A stretch of DNA of 64,000 nucleotides from Incumbomyces delicatus (lineage: Eukaryota; Ascomycota; Eurotiomycetes; Chaetothyriales; Trichomeriaceae). Made by a program: the position numbers and the translations under genes. The stretch covers positions 806,001-870,000 of the forward strand of contig JACJVS010000003.1 in NCBI GenBank assembly GCA_017655985.1, in the 5' to 3' direction. How positions within the stretch are numbered: the first letter of the stretch is position 1; every line of letters starts with the position of its first letter. A model generated the notes under the pieces. That model had not been told where the DNA came from. It ran no database searches and saw only the letters and a list, made by a program, of their open reading frames with translations. Below, piece after piece: positions 12,101 through 23,582 of the stretch.

Positions 12101-12688
12101 TGGCATTGACACCCCGTGCCTGGCAGGTAACCAATCTGAACGGGTATTTTGTTGCAAGGTTGGTTTGTTCTTCAGGAACCTCCATAGCAGGATTGACGCA
12201 AGTTCACGTGCTTCATTGGCAGACCTCAGGGCAGAAATGGTCAGATCAGCAACCGACTGCTACGGATTAGATTCTAGGCTGAGAGGTGAGGCAACGAAAT
12301 GGCATGGAATGTCACATACAGCACTGTTCTGCGTTGCAGCGTCCGTGAGTGAAGATTGATGCTCCTGCCAATTTTGCTCCAGCCTGGCCAGATCGTGTGA
12401 CAGGTCTTCGAGGGCTAGCAGCTCCTCGTGCCTGGCCTTCTGGCTCAGGATGTTGGCTGCGAGATTTTGAAATTGTCCACAGAGATCAGTAGCCCGTACA
12501 GCTACTGCAGAGACGGTCAACGGCTCTAGCGGCGCCTGCACATGCAAATGTAGGCCGCCACTGATATTGAGGTGATGGGAAACATCGCCAAAGTGCGCAG
12601 ATGCACTATCATGAAGGGCCGAGTCCCCATATTGCTTAGACGCTCTTTCCGCCCTGTGTTCAGTGTAATCGAACTCTTGAAAAGCCAT
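9116..12688 (-). CDS. NACHT-domain STAND protein (NLR-like), NACHT-DUF7791 type
   Basis: Two exons on the minus strand, 12688-12320 and 12259-9116, give 1170 residues. The 60 bp intron has a GTATGT donor and a CGTAG acceptor. Residues about 54-160 (LEPLTVSAVAVRATDLCGQF onward) resemble the helical N-terminal domain of fungal STAND proteins. A charged helical stretch covers 178-249. The segment RTFGWIFE leads into the NACHT domain, with Walker A GKAGSGKST at 409-417, Walker B LFVMIDGIDEYDG at 522-534 and the sensor-like VSSRP at 556-560. FLHRTVYDYL lies further on, as in the NACHT-DUF7791 family. The last about 400 residues show no ankyrin, WD or TPR repeats. STAND proteins switch between ADP and ATP states and act in non-self recognition and programmed cell death in fungi. 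That role is inferred from the family. The nucleotide-binding motifs look intact. The start at 12688 is the first in-frame ATG; a shorter N-terminus is possible. Confidence 0.88.
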
Positions 12689-12699
12689 CGGTTGCTATC

Positions 12700-12721
12700 G
12701 TACTGCAACCGTACTGCAACC
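12700..12721. repeat. 11 bp tandem duplication (GTACTGCAACC x 2)
   Basis: Two adjacent identical copies of GTACTGCAACC lie 12 bp upstream of the presumed NACHT start codon. They would fall in the 5' leader or core promoter. This may be replication slippage; no function can be assigned. Confidence 0.7.
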
Positions 12722-12825
12722 GTGGCCGGTGAGGCCCTGCAAGCAAAGGTGAAAAGCGCAGAAACATGCGCGTGGGATCGTTGACTTCGCTCATCGCAAG
12801 TACGTCGTAGGAGTGGGCTGAATGG

Positions 12826-12833
12826 TTTTATAA
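12826..12833 (-). promoter_or_regulatory. TATA-like box upstream of the NACHT gene
   Basis: The minus strand reads TTATAAAA at 12833 to 12826, about 138 bp before the ATG at 12688. The spacing suits a TATA box followed by a short 5' leader. The evidence is the motif and its position alone. Confidence 0.35.
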
Positions 12834-13043
12834 GTTCTCGAGCCTCCCGCGACTCTCGACTGGTGTTTCGACAGAGACTTCCAAGAAGGGCTGGCTTCGT
12901 TCATGGCGTGCATGCTGGACAATGATTGTCATCCAAATGCTACTGAATTGAATCCCTACCTTACACTTTTTATGGAAAGCTAGGGTTTAGCCGCTCTGGC
13001 TTAGCCAATCACAAGATTGTAGACACCGCTCCTTGTAAACCTA

Positions 13044-13157
13044 TTACACAGTGGGTCACTAGGGTACAATGGGTCACCCGCAAGAAAACCTAAAAAAATC
13101 CGATTCATGTGATTTTCTTGCGGGTGATCTATTGGACCCTAGTGACCCATTGTGTAA
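13044..13157. mobile_element. 114 bp MITE with long inverted repeats and a TA target duplication
   Basis: The two ends are near-perfect inverted repeats of about 45 bp (left arm 13044-13088, right arm 13113-13157), separated by a 24 bp loop. The left arm begins TTACACAGTGGGTCACTAGG. About four positions differ between the arms, three of them G/A, so light RIP or ageing is possible. The dinucleotide TA directly flanks both ends (13042-13043 and 13158-13159), as expected for Tc1/mariner-pogo type insertion. There is no coding capacity. It was probably mobilised in trans by such a transposase, none of which is seen in this window. Confidence 0.85.
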
Positions 13158-13260
13158 TATTACGCGTTTCTTGGCGTTATTATGTATTTAAAGCGGCCAC
13201 GCGCGACCTTTACTTTTAGCTAGATAATTACTACTTTCTTATTATATTTTACATCTGGTA

Positions 13261-13964
13261 CATCGGCAAATCCTTTTAAGTTTATCGAGCCTGTCGAGCC
13301 GGCTCGACGGGACTTTGTAGACCCGGGTTACCTTTGACCGAAGTCCTTCCTCTCGAGAAACGATAAACGCGGGATTCAAAAAGGCCGAAATAGCCGAAAA
13401 GTCCTAAAAGTTAACAATGGCCGAAATGGCCCGTTAATTTCGCTAAGATAAGATAAGAATAATTATTAAGCTAAGCCTCTATTAAAGGCTCTACGAGGCC
13501 TTCGAGATCTTAAATATATAGCCTCGAATTATCTTTCGAATCACTAGTCGTACTAGTCAATAACGGACGCCTTATATATATTATCGCCGCGCTAAATCGA
13601 TTAGAATAATAAAAAGCTGATAAATATATACTTATTAAAAAGTTAGAGGCCTTTTTATAATATAAAGGACGTTACCGACGCTAGTAATAATGCTTAGCGA
13701 ACGTACACTGTAGCTAAAATATTTAAATAATTCTTAGCTAATATACACTGTAACTAAAATATTTAAGTAACTAAAATAATTCTTAGCTGGTATACACTGT
13801 AGCTAGAATAATTTTTTTTTATACTCGAATACAGCTAGACGCGCCTAGACGTCGTCGGACTTAATACACTCAGCCCAAGGCTAAAAAGTCCGAAATAGCC
13901 CGCCGCGAGCTAAAAAGTCCCGTTACGAGCTAAAAAGTCCTACTTTTACCGTCCGGAATTACCG
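13261..13964 (+). mobile_element. Element L, copy 1 (about 706 bp repeat, right tip interrupted)
   Basis: This matches 22589-23295 over its whole length in the same orientation. Almost all differences are C/T or G/A transitions, for example CTGTCGAG here against CTATCGAG in copy 2. It starts with TCGGCAAATCC after CAT and ends CCGGAATTACCG, where a Gypsy 5' LTR begins. The ends are short inverted repeats (TATCGGTAAATCC against TATCGGTAATTCC, as judged over all copies). The motif AAAAAGTCC recurs near the right end and GGGACTTT near the left. It codes for no protein. It is either a non-autonomous relative of element X or a solo LTR. Confidence 0.75.
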
Positions 13965-14366
13965 TATTACGAAGTAACTATATAGATAATCGCTTCGAAG
14001 ATATAGAGACGAAAGGTTATACGAGAAAAACTTAGTATATATAAAAAAGCTATATATAATTACTAGAATAGAAAAGTACGAAATAGTAGAATAGTAGAAT
14101 AATAGAATAGTAAGTATTCTATTATTCTAATACTACGATATAGCGAAGAAAACTGCCTCTTTAAGAAGTTCCGTTTAGGTATATAAGAATACGACTTTTC
14201 TATATACTTTTATAGTCTCTATAGTTAATCTAAGTTATACTAGTATCCTTATCTGCGTACTATAAGTATCTTAACTTAGAGATACATTATTCTAATAAAC
14301 AGTTAAGAAAACCTTTAGAATTCCCTTATACTATTACTAGAACGAGGAGTAGATAGCCTTATAATA
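13965..14366 (+). repeat. LTR of G2 (402 bp)
   Basis: It is the counterpart of the 401 bp LTR at 44140-44540. It begins TATTACGAAG and ends CTTATAATA, which would be TGTTACG and TTATAACA before RIP. The two copies differ mainly by transitions. Confidence 0.75.
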
Positions 14367-15949
14367 TTTTAACTATCTACTTACTATTACGATAGTCTAT
14401 AAGTACAGATTCGGACTTCGAGTCTATCTTACTCTTCGTTACCTTAAAAAGCGATATTAGCGAAGATATAGTTCTATAAGATACTTCTACTGTTAATTAA
14501 GCAGCTAAATAGTTAGTACGAATTAGCCTTACTTCGCTATTACTCGCTAAACTAAGTCTCGGGATAAACCGATATCGGGTATAGCTAAATATACTAGGTA
14601 AGCAGGCTAACGCAGAAGTAGAACTATCTACGATCGCTATAAAGAGCAAAAAGCTAGACATTTTATTAGACGTCGAAAAAGATAAAACGCGACTTAAGAT
14701 TAGAGAGCCTAATATATTTAAAGGAAATACTAAGAAGTTTATATAATTTATAAATTAAGTTAAGACTTATTTAAGATATAAACGAATTATAAAACTATAA
14801 AATCAGGTTTTATAGACCGGTAATCTATTGCGTAAGGGGCTCGTAGAGTGATTTAAACCTTACTTAAATAACTTCTTAGAGAATAATAAGAATAAATAAA
14901 AATCGAGAACTATCGAATTATTCTTATTTATTAATAAGTTTCTAGACGAGTTAAAGAAGTTGTATAAAGAACTCGATAAGATTAAGAAAGTAGAACGATA
15001 GATCTACGAGCTTCGATAAACCGACTCGGTTATAGACTATACTACGAAGTTCTAATAATTATTAAGTCGCCTCGAGTAGAACAACGCCGTCCTTATATTA
15101 CGCTATTATTAGGGCCTTAAGGACTTTATTAAGAATAAATTAGTCGATAAAATAGAAGTATAGAACTACGAGAAGTTAGTATAGATAGTAACCGATATTA
15201 ATATCCGATATTAGAAACGCAGAATAGAAAAAAGTAAAAAGGAATTTATATTTACCCTAAACCGATATCGACACTAGACTAGCACCTCGAGACAGGCGCG
15301 ATATTCTAATACGATAAATTAATAGACGAACACGGCTTATAAGGATTCTAAGACCTAGCGAGGTAAGTATAATACTAGTAGAATACCGAGACTAAGGCCT
15401 ATACGGAGTAGAGGAAGGGGACGAGAAGTAAAATTTATAGGAATAGATCGAGGACCTATATCTAAAAAAGCTAAACCTAAGAAGAGAGTATACTTCCGAT
15501 ACGAAAAACAGAGATACTACGCTAAAGAGTATAGAAACGCCGCTAAATAGATAAATACCGCCGAAAGAGTATTAGAGAAATCAGCGAATACTCGAAAGGT
15601 AGAAGAGGCGTACTATTAACTATCGTAGACGGTATACTATAATAACGGATATTAGATATATAAGGGTAATAAGTAAGGAAGTAGCTAGTTTCTAAAGAAA
15701 TCTAAATCGAGTAAGAATAAAAAATAGGCTAATATAATAAAAAAGGAGCTTACGTATACTCGTAATCTAAGAATTATTAAGAATAATCGATTCTTTACTA
15801 TTATAGAGACCTATTACTGAAGGTAGGTTAAGTATAGAGAAAATAGAATGATCGAGGCGATTATCTATAACGATATCCTAAAGCGATAACTATAATCTAT
15901 ATAGATTATTATCTCTAAGTACTCGAAGAGCGACGAGATAAGAGAATAA
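13965..15949 (+). mobile_element. Ty3/Gypsy element G2, 5' LTR and gag only, truncated
   Basis: This aligns with the first about 2 kb of the Gypsy at 44140. It contains a 402 bp LTR (13965-14366; TGTTACG start mutated to TATTACG), the gag region, and a degraded zinc knuckle near 15485-15535 whose Cys codons have become Tyr (VYFRYEKQRYYAKEYRN). Similarity stops at GAGAATAA, where the inverted end of element X begins. The pol part is absent, so it was cut by the X insertion or by a later rearrangement. All coding capacity is destroyed by RIP-type stops. Confidence 0.8.
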
Positions 15950-18900
15950 TATCGGTAATTCCGAACGGTAAAAGTAAGACTTTTTAGCTCGTAATAAGAC
16001 TTTTCGCCTCGAAGTCGACTAAACCGGCCTAAGTAGCTCGTAGCTAGTATATCTAGTCTCGAGCCGTTATAGTTTACCTAGACTGCGTCGTATCGTATCG
16101 ATAGACTCGAGGTTTTTATTATTACCTTTAACTTATACCTATTAATCAGAATTCGCCGCGCGTTATCCCGCTTTTATAGTAGATACTGCTAATAATTACC
16201 TTATATATCTATTTATTAGAACTCGTCGCGCGTTATTACTATTACGCTTACGCAGTCGATAATTAGCTTATACGCCGTATCTATTTATTATAACTCGTCG
16301 CGCGTTATCTCGCGTTTATAGTAGATACTACTAATAATTACCTTATATATCTATTTATTAGAACTCGTCGCGCGTTATTACTATTATACTTACGCAGTCG
16401 ATAATTAGCTTATACGCCGTATTTATCTATTATAACTCGTCGCGCGTTATTACTATTACGCTTACGCAGTCGATAATTACCTTATACGCCGTATCTATTT
16501 ATTAACTCGTCGCGCGTTATTACTATTACGCTTTTATAGTAAATACTACTAGTAATTACCTTATATATCTATTTATTAGAACTCGTAATATATAATTCTA
16601 TATTTATAGTCGCAGTATTACGATATACTACGATAAAATCTATATAAACATTCTACTATCGTTAGCTAAAGATAGCTTCTTATCTTTTATCGTCTTTCGC
16701 TTTATACTCGATACTACTCTCGTTCTATTCCCGTTATACTAGTTTCTATATATCTCAACGAAATATTACTATATTCGACTATAATTACGGCTTATCGCTA
16801 TATAGCGCTATTAGTACTTTAACGATAATCTCGTTTATCTTTCTCTTACTTCGCGTATTTTAATTCTCTATACGCTTATAGTTTATTTATATCGGAGAGT
16901 ATCGCCTACGCTAGACTTATTATCGTCTTAAAGCGCGGTAAAAAAGAGAATATTAAGATAGTAATTTTAAAGCTTCTTTCTAGATCGTTAGTATAGAGCG
17001 GTCGAAGTCTTCTTATAAGCGTATTCGAGTTTTATCTTCTACGCCGATACTTATAGCCCTATCGCGAGAATTCTTTAAGCATTATCTAGAGCTTTTCGAA
17101 CGACTTTCTTAATCCTCTCTAACGCGGCGTTTAGAGAAAGTATTTTATTATACGTATAGAGCTTCTTAACGAGCTAGAGCTCTACGAGAATATATATCGA
17201 ATCTTTCTTACTATTAACGTTTCTAATTAGCGTACTAGAATATTTATTAAAGAGATTCGTTTATCTCTCGAAAGTAGTCTACTATAAACGTATAATCGAA
17301 TTTTAGATTCTCGTATATATAAATTTATATATTCTTTACGTTAGTACTAGATCGAAGTAAGAATTAGATAGACTTTACTATCGAGTTTCGTAGATTTAAG
17401 TAGACGATTTAGCTACGTTAAGATAGTACGATTCTATAAGCGGCTTATAAGCTACTTCGTTATACTATTTATCTATAGAACTTAAATAAGATTAAGTAAT
17501 CGAGTATAATACGCAGTTATAATATATCGTAGTCGTATTTCGACTAGTAGCTATACGTATATATATCTCGAAACGCGTCTAAATTATTAATTAATCTTCT
17601 AGAACTAAATACTTAAAACGTTAGCGAACTAACTATAAACTCGTATATTAGTAGTTAAAGAGTAGATCTTATAAATATAGTAGTACTCGAGAAACGACTT
17701 TAGAATTTATAAGTTTTAAATAGTATTTACTCTAGCTGTATATATATACTAAGCGCGAAATTAGCGTCTTCGACTTACTTTTTATCTTAGCTATAAACTT
17801 AGTTCGTCGTATCGTTCTATATACTAGTTTATATTATATTCGTTTCTACGTTTAAGTTATTAGATACTTACTATAGAATCGTATTTATAAATACTATCTT
17901 ACTATTTCTAGCTCTTACTATCGTTATATCTCTAATAGTATTCGTCGTAATTATCTATCGAATTCTATTTTAGATATTACTCGTACGTACGTTACGAAAG
18001 AGACGTTATTTATACTTCTTACGATCGTTAACTTTCTTAATTATAATATAATACGTAATCTTATTAAAGTTTAAGCTCTTCGCGATAAGTTATACGGTTA
18101 AGATCGTAATTTAAATCGGCTATATACTTTTTAGAGATAAATTATCTATCTTTATAAACTTAAATATCGATCTCTTCTTATTCGTTTAGATTACTATATA
18201 ATTATATAGATATAAAAGTATATAATCGAATCTATTAATATAGTATTAAGACTTTCTACTTCTAATCTCGTAACGAAATTAATTACGTAAAATAGTAGTC
18301 GTTATATTATCGAGTACGAAGATTAAGATTTTAAAGTTCTCTTTAATAAATTCTTCTTCGAAACGAATATATAATAAAATTACGTATAAATAAGATATAA
18401 TCGAGTAGTAATTTTACTATAGCTTACGAAACTTTATATTAGAGTCTTTAAATAGACTTTATTCGTAGATTAAATTCGTTTAAGAATTCTATAAATTCTA
18501 AAATCTTATATCGTTCTACGTATATTAAAACGCGAGTAACTTTTCTCGCTTCGCTATATCGACTAATTTCTATCGCTGCTCTCGTAGCTTCTATAAACTA
18601 ACTTTAAGATCTAGATTAAGATTCTAGCTTATCTTTTCGCTAATCTAAGTTTAAAACTTCGAGATAATATTAGAAGCGCGAGAAAATAGACTCTATACTC
18701 CTTTTAACTTACGCGACTAAAATTACTTTTAAAAGTTTCTCTTTAATGCTCTTATATATTCTTTCTTATTATTATCTTTCTTTTCTAGCTTCTAACTTTT
18801 ATTATATTTTTCGATAATCGATTATAGTATCGTTCTAAACTGCGTATTCGCTATCTTTAGTATATTCGTATCGTACTTAATAAGAATATAAATATCTTCG

Positions 18901-21900
18901 GCTCTCTTAACTAAGATCTTATAGCTCTACTATATAGACTAGAAGTTCTATCGAAAGATAAAGTACTTAATAAGTAAACGATATACAATACTAACGCTTA
19001 AAGTATCGAGATATAAAAGATTAACGATATTATTAGATTTATCGTCGATAAATTTTTTTTATTCTTTTTCGAAGTTAGTCGCGAGTATCGTTAAGACTAT
19101 AGTTATAAATAAAATAAGTTAAGGTCGATATCTCTAAGAAGTTTAAGCTCGTTTCGATAGTTACTCTATCTTTTTAAAAAAGATACTTATTTTATCTATA
19201 ATATTTTAAGATAATATACTTCTCGAGATTATAATTATTTTTAATCGTAATCGCGTTTCTCTATAATCTTAATTAAATCTCTAAATACTTATCTCGTTAT
19301 AAGCTAAAAGCTTCTAGTCGTTCTTCGAAAAAGTATATACTTTATTATAGAAGATTAATTCTACTTTTTACGCGATATTTAACTTCGAGATCGTAATAGT
19401 ATAATCTAATTTCTTATACGAGATAAAGTAGATATTACGTCTCTTTATCTATATCTAATAGATATCGAGTACTAGAATAGTCGAAAGATTTAGTAAAAAT
19501 ATTTTTATCGATCTTACTTCTTACGTTCGAGTATTAGAAGTTATAAAGAAGTTATAAATATCTCGCTTTTATACGTCTTTAGCCTTATCGATAGCGCTAT
19601 CGTACTCTTTCGCGATAACTATCGAAGATAAGAAGAGATCTAGACCTATTTAGAAGAATAATTAGATATTAAAGATAACTAAATAAAGAACTTTCTAAAA
19701 ATACGATAGTATATTCTTATCTAGTACGTTAATCTTTAACTAGAATAAGATCTATTTATTATATCCTTTAAAGACTTAATATTTAAACTAATCTCGGTAT
19801 TTATAAGAATAATAAAATCTCTTAAAGACGAGATCTTTTTATTATAGTCTATTAAAAGTTAAATACGAAGTTCTCGTCTTCGTAGCGTTCTTAAAAAGGT
19901 AAATATTATAGAATAAATCTAAATCTTTAGCGTAATATCTATACTTCTCTATCGCTCGAAGAATTAATAAGATAATAAATACGAGTATAGCTACTTAAGT
20001 CTTTTCTATATTTATTATACTAGCTAAGATTACGAGAGATAACTCTAAGCTAGTAAGAACTAGTTACTACGTATTAAATAACTAATATACTATTAGTTAA
20101 TAGTTCGAGTTAAAGTACTTTTAAAATATCGAGACTCGTAATCGCGAATATTATACTATATCTATAAGACTAGAATATCTTAAAATATAATAGAGCTTCT
20201 CTAAAGATTCTCGATTCTAGTAAGTAGCGATCTCGTATATACTTAACGTATCGCGTTATATAAACGAGACGAAGTCGTTAAAGTAGTATATCTAATGCTT
20301 ATTATCGTAAACTAGAAGTTTATCGATATTTTATCGCGATACTTTATTAATCGTCTAGTCTATAGTTAGTATAATTAGCTTATATACTTACTCTTCTCGA
20401 CTTTTATTAAATACTATATTATATATAATCGTATTATAGTTTATAATATCTATCTTAATTATTCTATTTTCGTATATACTCTTTACTATTTTAATTATCT
20501 TATTAAACTTTCTACTAAGGTTTTCGTTAGTATAATTAGCCTCTTTAGTAGGCTAATCGATATATATCGTAAAATAAACTTCGCTAGCGCTCGTTTACTA
20601 AGTATTAAAGCTAGAGATTATAGCGATAGACTATAAGACTACGAATTTATTAAGTATAGAAGAGACGTATATATACTCTATCGCGCCTTAGACTAGTATA
20701 CTAGATATTAGTCTATTCGTACTACGTAGTAATAGATTATCGTACTCGTCTACGTCGAAGCGCGATAAGCTATACGATCGAGAAAAAATAATAGTAGAAG
20801 CCGCGAAAAATACAGAGTCTTTAACTTAAACGAACCGCGTAGATCTACTCGTAATAGTAGAGTCTAATCTCGTATCGCGAAAATATATTAACTACTATAA
20901 GATCTTAGATATCTAATTCGACTTAGATATTATATCTAAATCTTTAAGCGAGTTATAGTTATCTAATACGCTTTATAATAAAGAGCGTCGTCTCGTTATT
21001 AAAGCGTTAGCTTAACTCTTATTATAAGCGCTAGATAATCTTTATAGTCTACGATAACGGTATCTCGACGAGTCTATATTCTAATCGAGAGCAGTATCTT
21101 TAACGTCGTCTATTCTTATATCGTCGTCGACACGTAAGATAGACCGTCTAGATTTCGATAGATAAGAGTCTTATAGTATATTACTAGAAGAGTAATTATC
21201 CTCTCGTTTAACGTTAACGTCTTTCTCGTTAAGATTAATAATCTACGGTTTCTCTTAATTAGTAGAGACTTCTAACTTAATTTCTCTTTAATCTAGAGTA
21301 GTACTTCTCTACTATTTCTTAAAGATAATATCGAGTTTACTGTTCTCTATAAACTTCTACTCGCGGTTTATACTATAAAGCCGATATTAATTCTATATAA
21401 GTAGAAAATATAGCTTAATACGCTTATTACTCGACTAAAGCGACTGTAATTTAGATATTAACTCTTTATAATCGACTATACCTATTCGAAAAGCATCGTT
21501 AAATAATACTTTATCTAATCGTACTCTCTACGAGTATATTCGTTTAGAGTTAGACGTACTACTAAAAAATATCTTAAAAAGAACTCTTTTTATATCGACT
21601 TCGATTAATAAAAGTACGCTAGCGAGTTACGCTAGTAAAGTCGAATATCCTAAAAAGAAAGTAGCTATTCGATCGATTACTTATAAATCGACTACTAATA
21701 AGAACGAAGGAGAACTTTATATAGAGACTTATTAAGAAATTATTAACGTAGATAGAGTAGAAGAACGTATAGAGAAGCCTTATAATACGAATAGCGTAGT
21801 ATAGCGATCTACGTAAGAAGAACTCTCGATTTTTCTTTTAGTATACTTATATTTATTATATACAGCGTCTTTCTCGTCGTTATCGATATCGCTACGCTAT

Positions 21901-22588
21901 CGCTTCTAGAATAGTAACGTACTAACTATAGTTTATAAAGTCGTAGATCTTAAAATCTATACTAAAATCTACTTAGGCGATACGGTAAAATCCTTTAGTA
22001 AGTACTTATAAAGATCTCTTCTATCGTAAGTTCTACTCTTTAGCCTTAAAGAGCGATTCTATTAGCTAAAGACTCTATAAACCTATTCTTTAATCGTTTT
22101 AGGCCTATACTTTTTAGGATTCGACTACTTTAGATACTAGTCGACGATAATTAATTCGATAGTATACTTAGTACGCTATATATCCTTAAGTACTTTCTAA
22201 AGAATATCTTTAATACGGACTTAATTACTCTTATATATACTAAGTATATTTTTAGTTAGCGGTAATTACTGCTTATAGAATCTAATCTTATTACTTCGTA
22301 GCTCGTCGAACTTATTTTAGTTCTTTATAAGGCTAAAAATAACTTACGCAGCTTTATCGATAGTCTAAGATCGATCGATCGATAGAACGTCTATAATTAT
22401 AACTATAGTATTCGAGTTCTAATTAAGTTTCGTAGTACTTAAGAGTCGTAAACGTCGCGTATAAAAAGTAAGGGTTCTAGAAGTTAAATTTTAAGAGCGT
22501 AGTAGTATTTATAATCGTTTTCTAAAAACTTACTTAAGTAGATTAAAGTATAAATAGTATCTTCGTTATTAGTCTTTTTATTATCTAA
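15950..22588 (-). mobile_element. Element X, inverted copy, truncated (right-hand about 6.6 kb)
   Basis: Read on the minus strand, this matches forward X from about 43787 through 44139, 50691-55152 and 62553-64000, with high identity and transition-type differences. It does not contain the two Gypsy elements that split the forward copy, so it shows the empty sites. It supplies the right end of X: the sequence beginning TATCGGTAATTCCG at 15950 is the inverted right tip shared with element L (about 65 bp). Just inside that tip are the about 70 bp tandem repeats. The copy stops at 22588, where L copy 2 starts, so the left about 13 kb of X is missing. CA and TG are strongly depleted. Confidence 0.75.
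16150..16590. repeat. Tandem repeat of about 70 bp units near the right end of X
   Basis: Six units each contain CTCGTCGCGCGTTAT or a close variant, at about 16150, 16224, 16297, 16367, 16436 and 16505, with a degenerate seventh near 16578. Spacing is 69-74 bp. Units alternate between a type with TTACGCAGTCGATAATTA and a type with TTTATAGTAGATACTA, so the array evolved by copying of at least two variants. The forward copy of X carries the same array at the end of the window. Confidence 0.8.
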
Positions 22589-23295
22589 TATCGATAAATC
22601 CTTTTAAGTTTATCGAGCCTATCGAGTCGGCTCGACGGGACTTTATAGACTCGAGTTACCTTTAACCGAAGTCCTTTCTCTCGAGAAACGATAAACGCGG
22701 GATCTAAAAAGGCCGAAATAGCCGAAAAGTCCTAAAAGTTAACAATGGCCGAAATAGCCCGTTAATTTCGCTAAGATAAGATAAGAATAATTATTAAGCT
22801 AAGCCTCTATTAAAGGCTCTACGAGGCCTTCGAGATCTTAAATACATAGCCTCGAATTATCTCTCGAATCACTAGTCGTACTAGCCAATAACGGACGCCT
22901 TATATATATTATCGCCGCGCTAAATCGATTAGAATAATAAAAAGCTGATAAATATATACTTATTAAAAAGTTAGAGGCCTTTTTATAATATAAAGGACGT
23001 TATCGACGCTAGTAATAATGCTTAGCGAACGTGCACTGTGGCTAAAATATTTAAATAATTCTTAGCTAGCATATACTGTGGCTAAAATATTTAAGTAGCT
23101 AAAATAATTCTTGACTGGCATACACTGTGGCTAGAATAATTTTTTTTTACACTCGAATACAGCTAAACGCGCCTAGACGCCGTCGAGCTTAATGTACTCA
23201 GCCCAGGGCCAAAAAGTCCGAAATGGTCCGCCGCGAGCTAAAAAGTCCCGTCACGAGCTAAAAAGTCCTACTTTCACCGTCCGGAATTACCGATA
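22589..23295 (+). mobile_element. Element L, copy 2 (about 707 bp)
   Basis: This is a complete copy from TATCGATAAATCC to CCGGAATTACCGATA. It is collinear with copy 1 and more heavily RIP-mutated in its left part. It is flanked on the left by the cut inverted X and on the right by a small forward fragment of X. No matching target duplication is seen, so the flanks were probably rearranged. It carries no coding frame. Confidence 0.75.
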
Positions 23296-23582
23296 TAAGT
23301 CTATAACTAAGATAAAAAGTAAGTCGAAGACGCTAATTTCGCGCTTAGTATATATATACAGCTAGAGTAAATACTATCTAAAACTTATAAATTCTAAAGT
23401 CGTTTCTCGAGTACTACTATACTTATAAGATCTACTCTTTAACTGCTAATATACGAGTCTATAGTTAGTTCGTTAACGTTTTAAGTATTTAGTTCTAAGA
23501 GATTAATTAATAATCTAGACGCGTTTCGAGATATATATACGTATAGCTACTAGTCGAAATACGACTACGATATATATAAGAG
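23296..23582 (+). mobile_element. Small forward fragment of element X
   Basis: The 287 bp from TAAGTCTATAACTAAG to CGACTACGATATA match forward X around the G3 insertion point (about 55125-55152 joined to 62557-62815) without the insertion. It is therefore a third copy of this part of X and a second empty site for G3. It ends where Gypsy element Z begins. Confidence 0.7.

Larger units (their letters stand above)
12689..13043. other. Upstream region of the NACHT gene up to the MITE
   Basis: The region holds the presumed promoter of the NACHT gene. It includes an 11 bp tandem duplication just upstream of the start codon and a TATA-like sequence about 138 bp upstream. No open frame is convincing. 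Composition is still normal, so the region lies outside the RIP-affected block. Confidence 0.5.

Noticed and set aside
16150..16590. Telomeric or subtelomeric repeat
   Set aside because: Units are about 70 bp and do not resemble TTAGGG-type repeats. The array sits inside a transposon at both places it occurs.
15950..22588. Reverse transcriptase of Copia or LINE type in X
   Set aside because: I looked for YVDD, YLDD and FADD-like boxes with supporting flanks on both strands and found none convincing.
13261..23295. L copies as the two LTRs of one retrotransposon spanning 13261-23295
   Set aside because: The interior consists of a truncated Gypsy and an inverted X, not of a gag-pol in the right order, and no matching target duplication was seen outside. 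Not fully excluded, so it is listed as an alternative.
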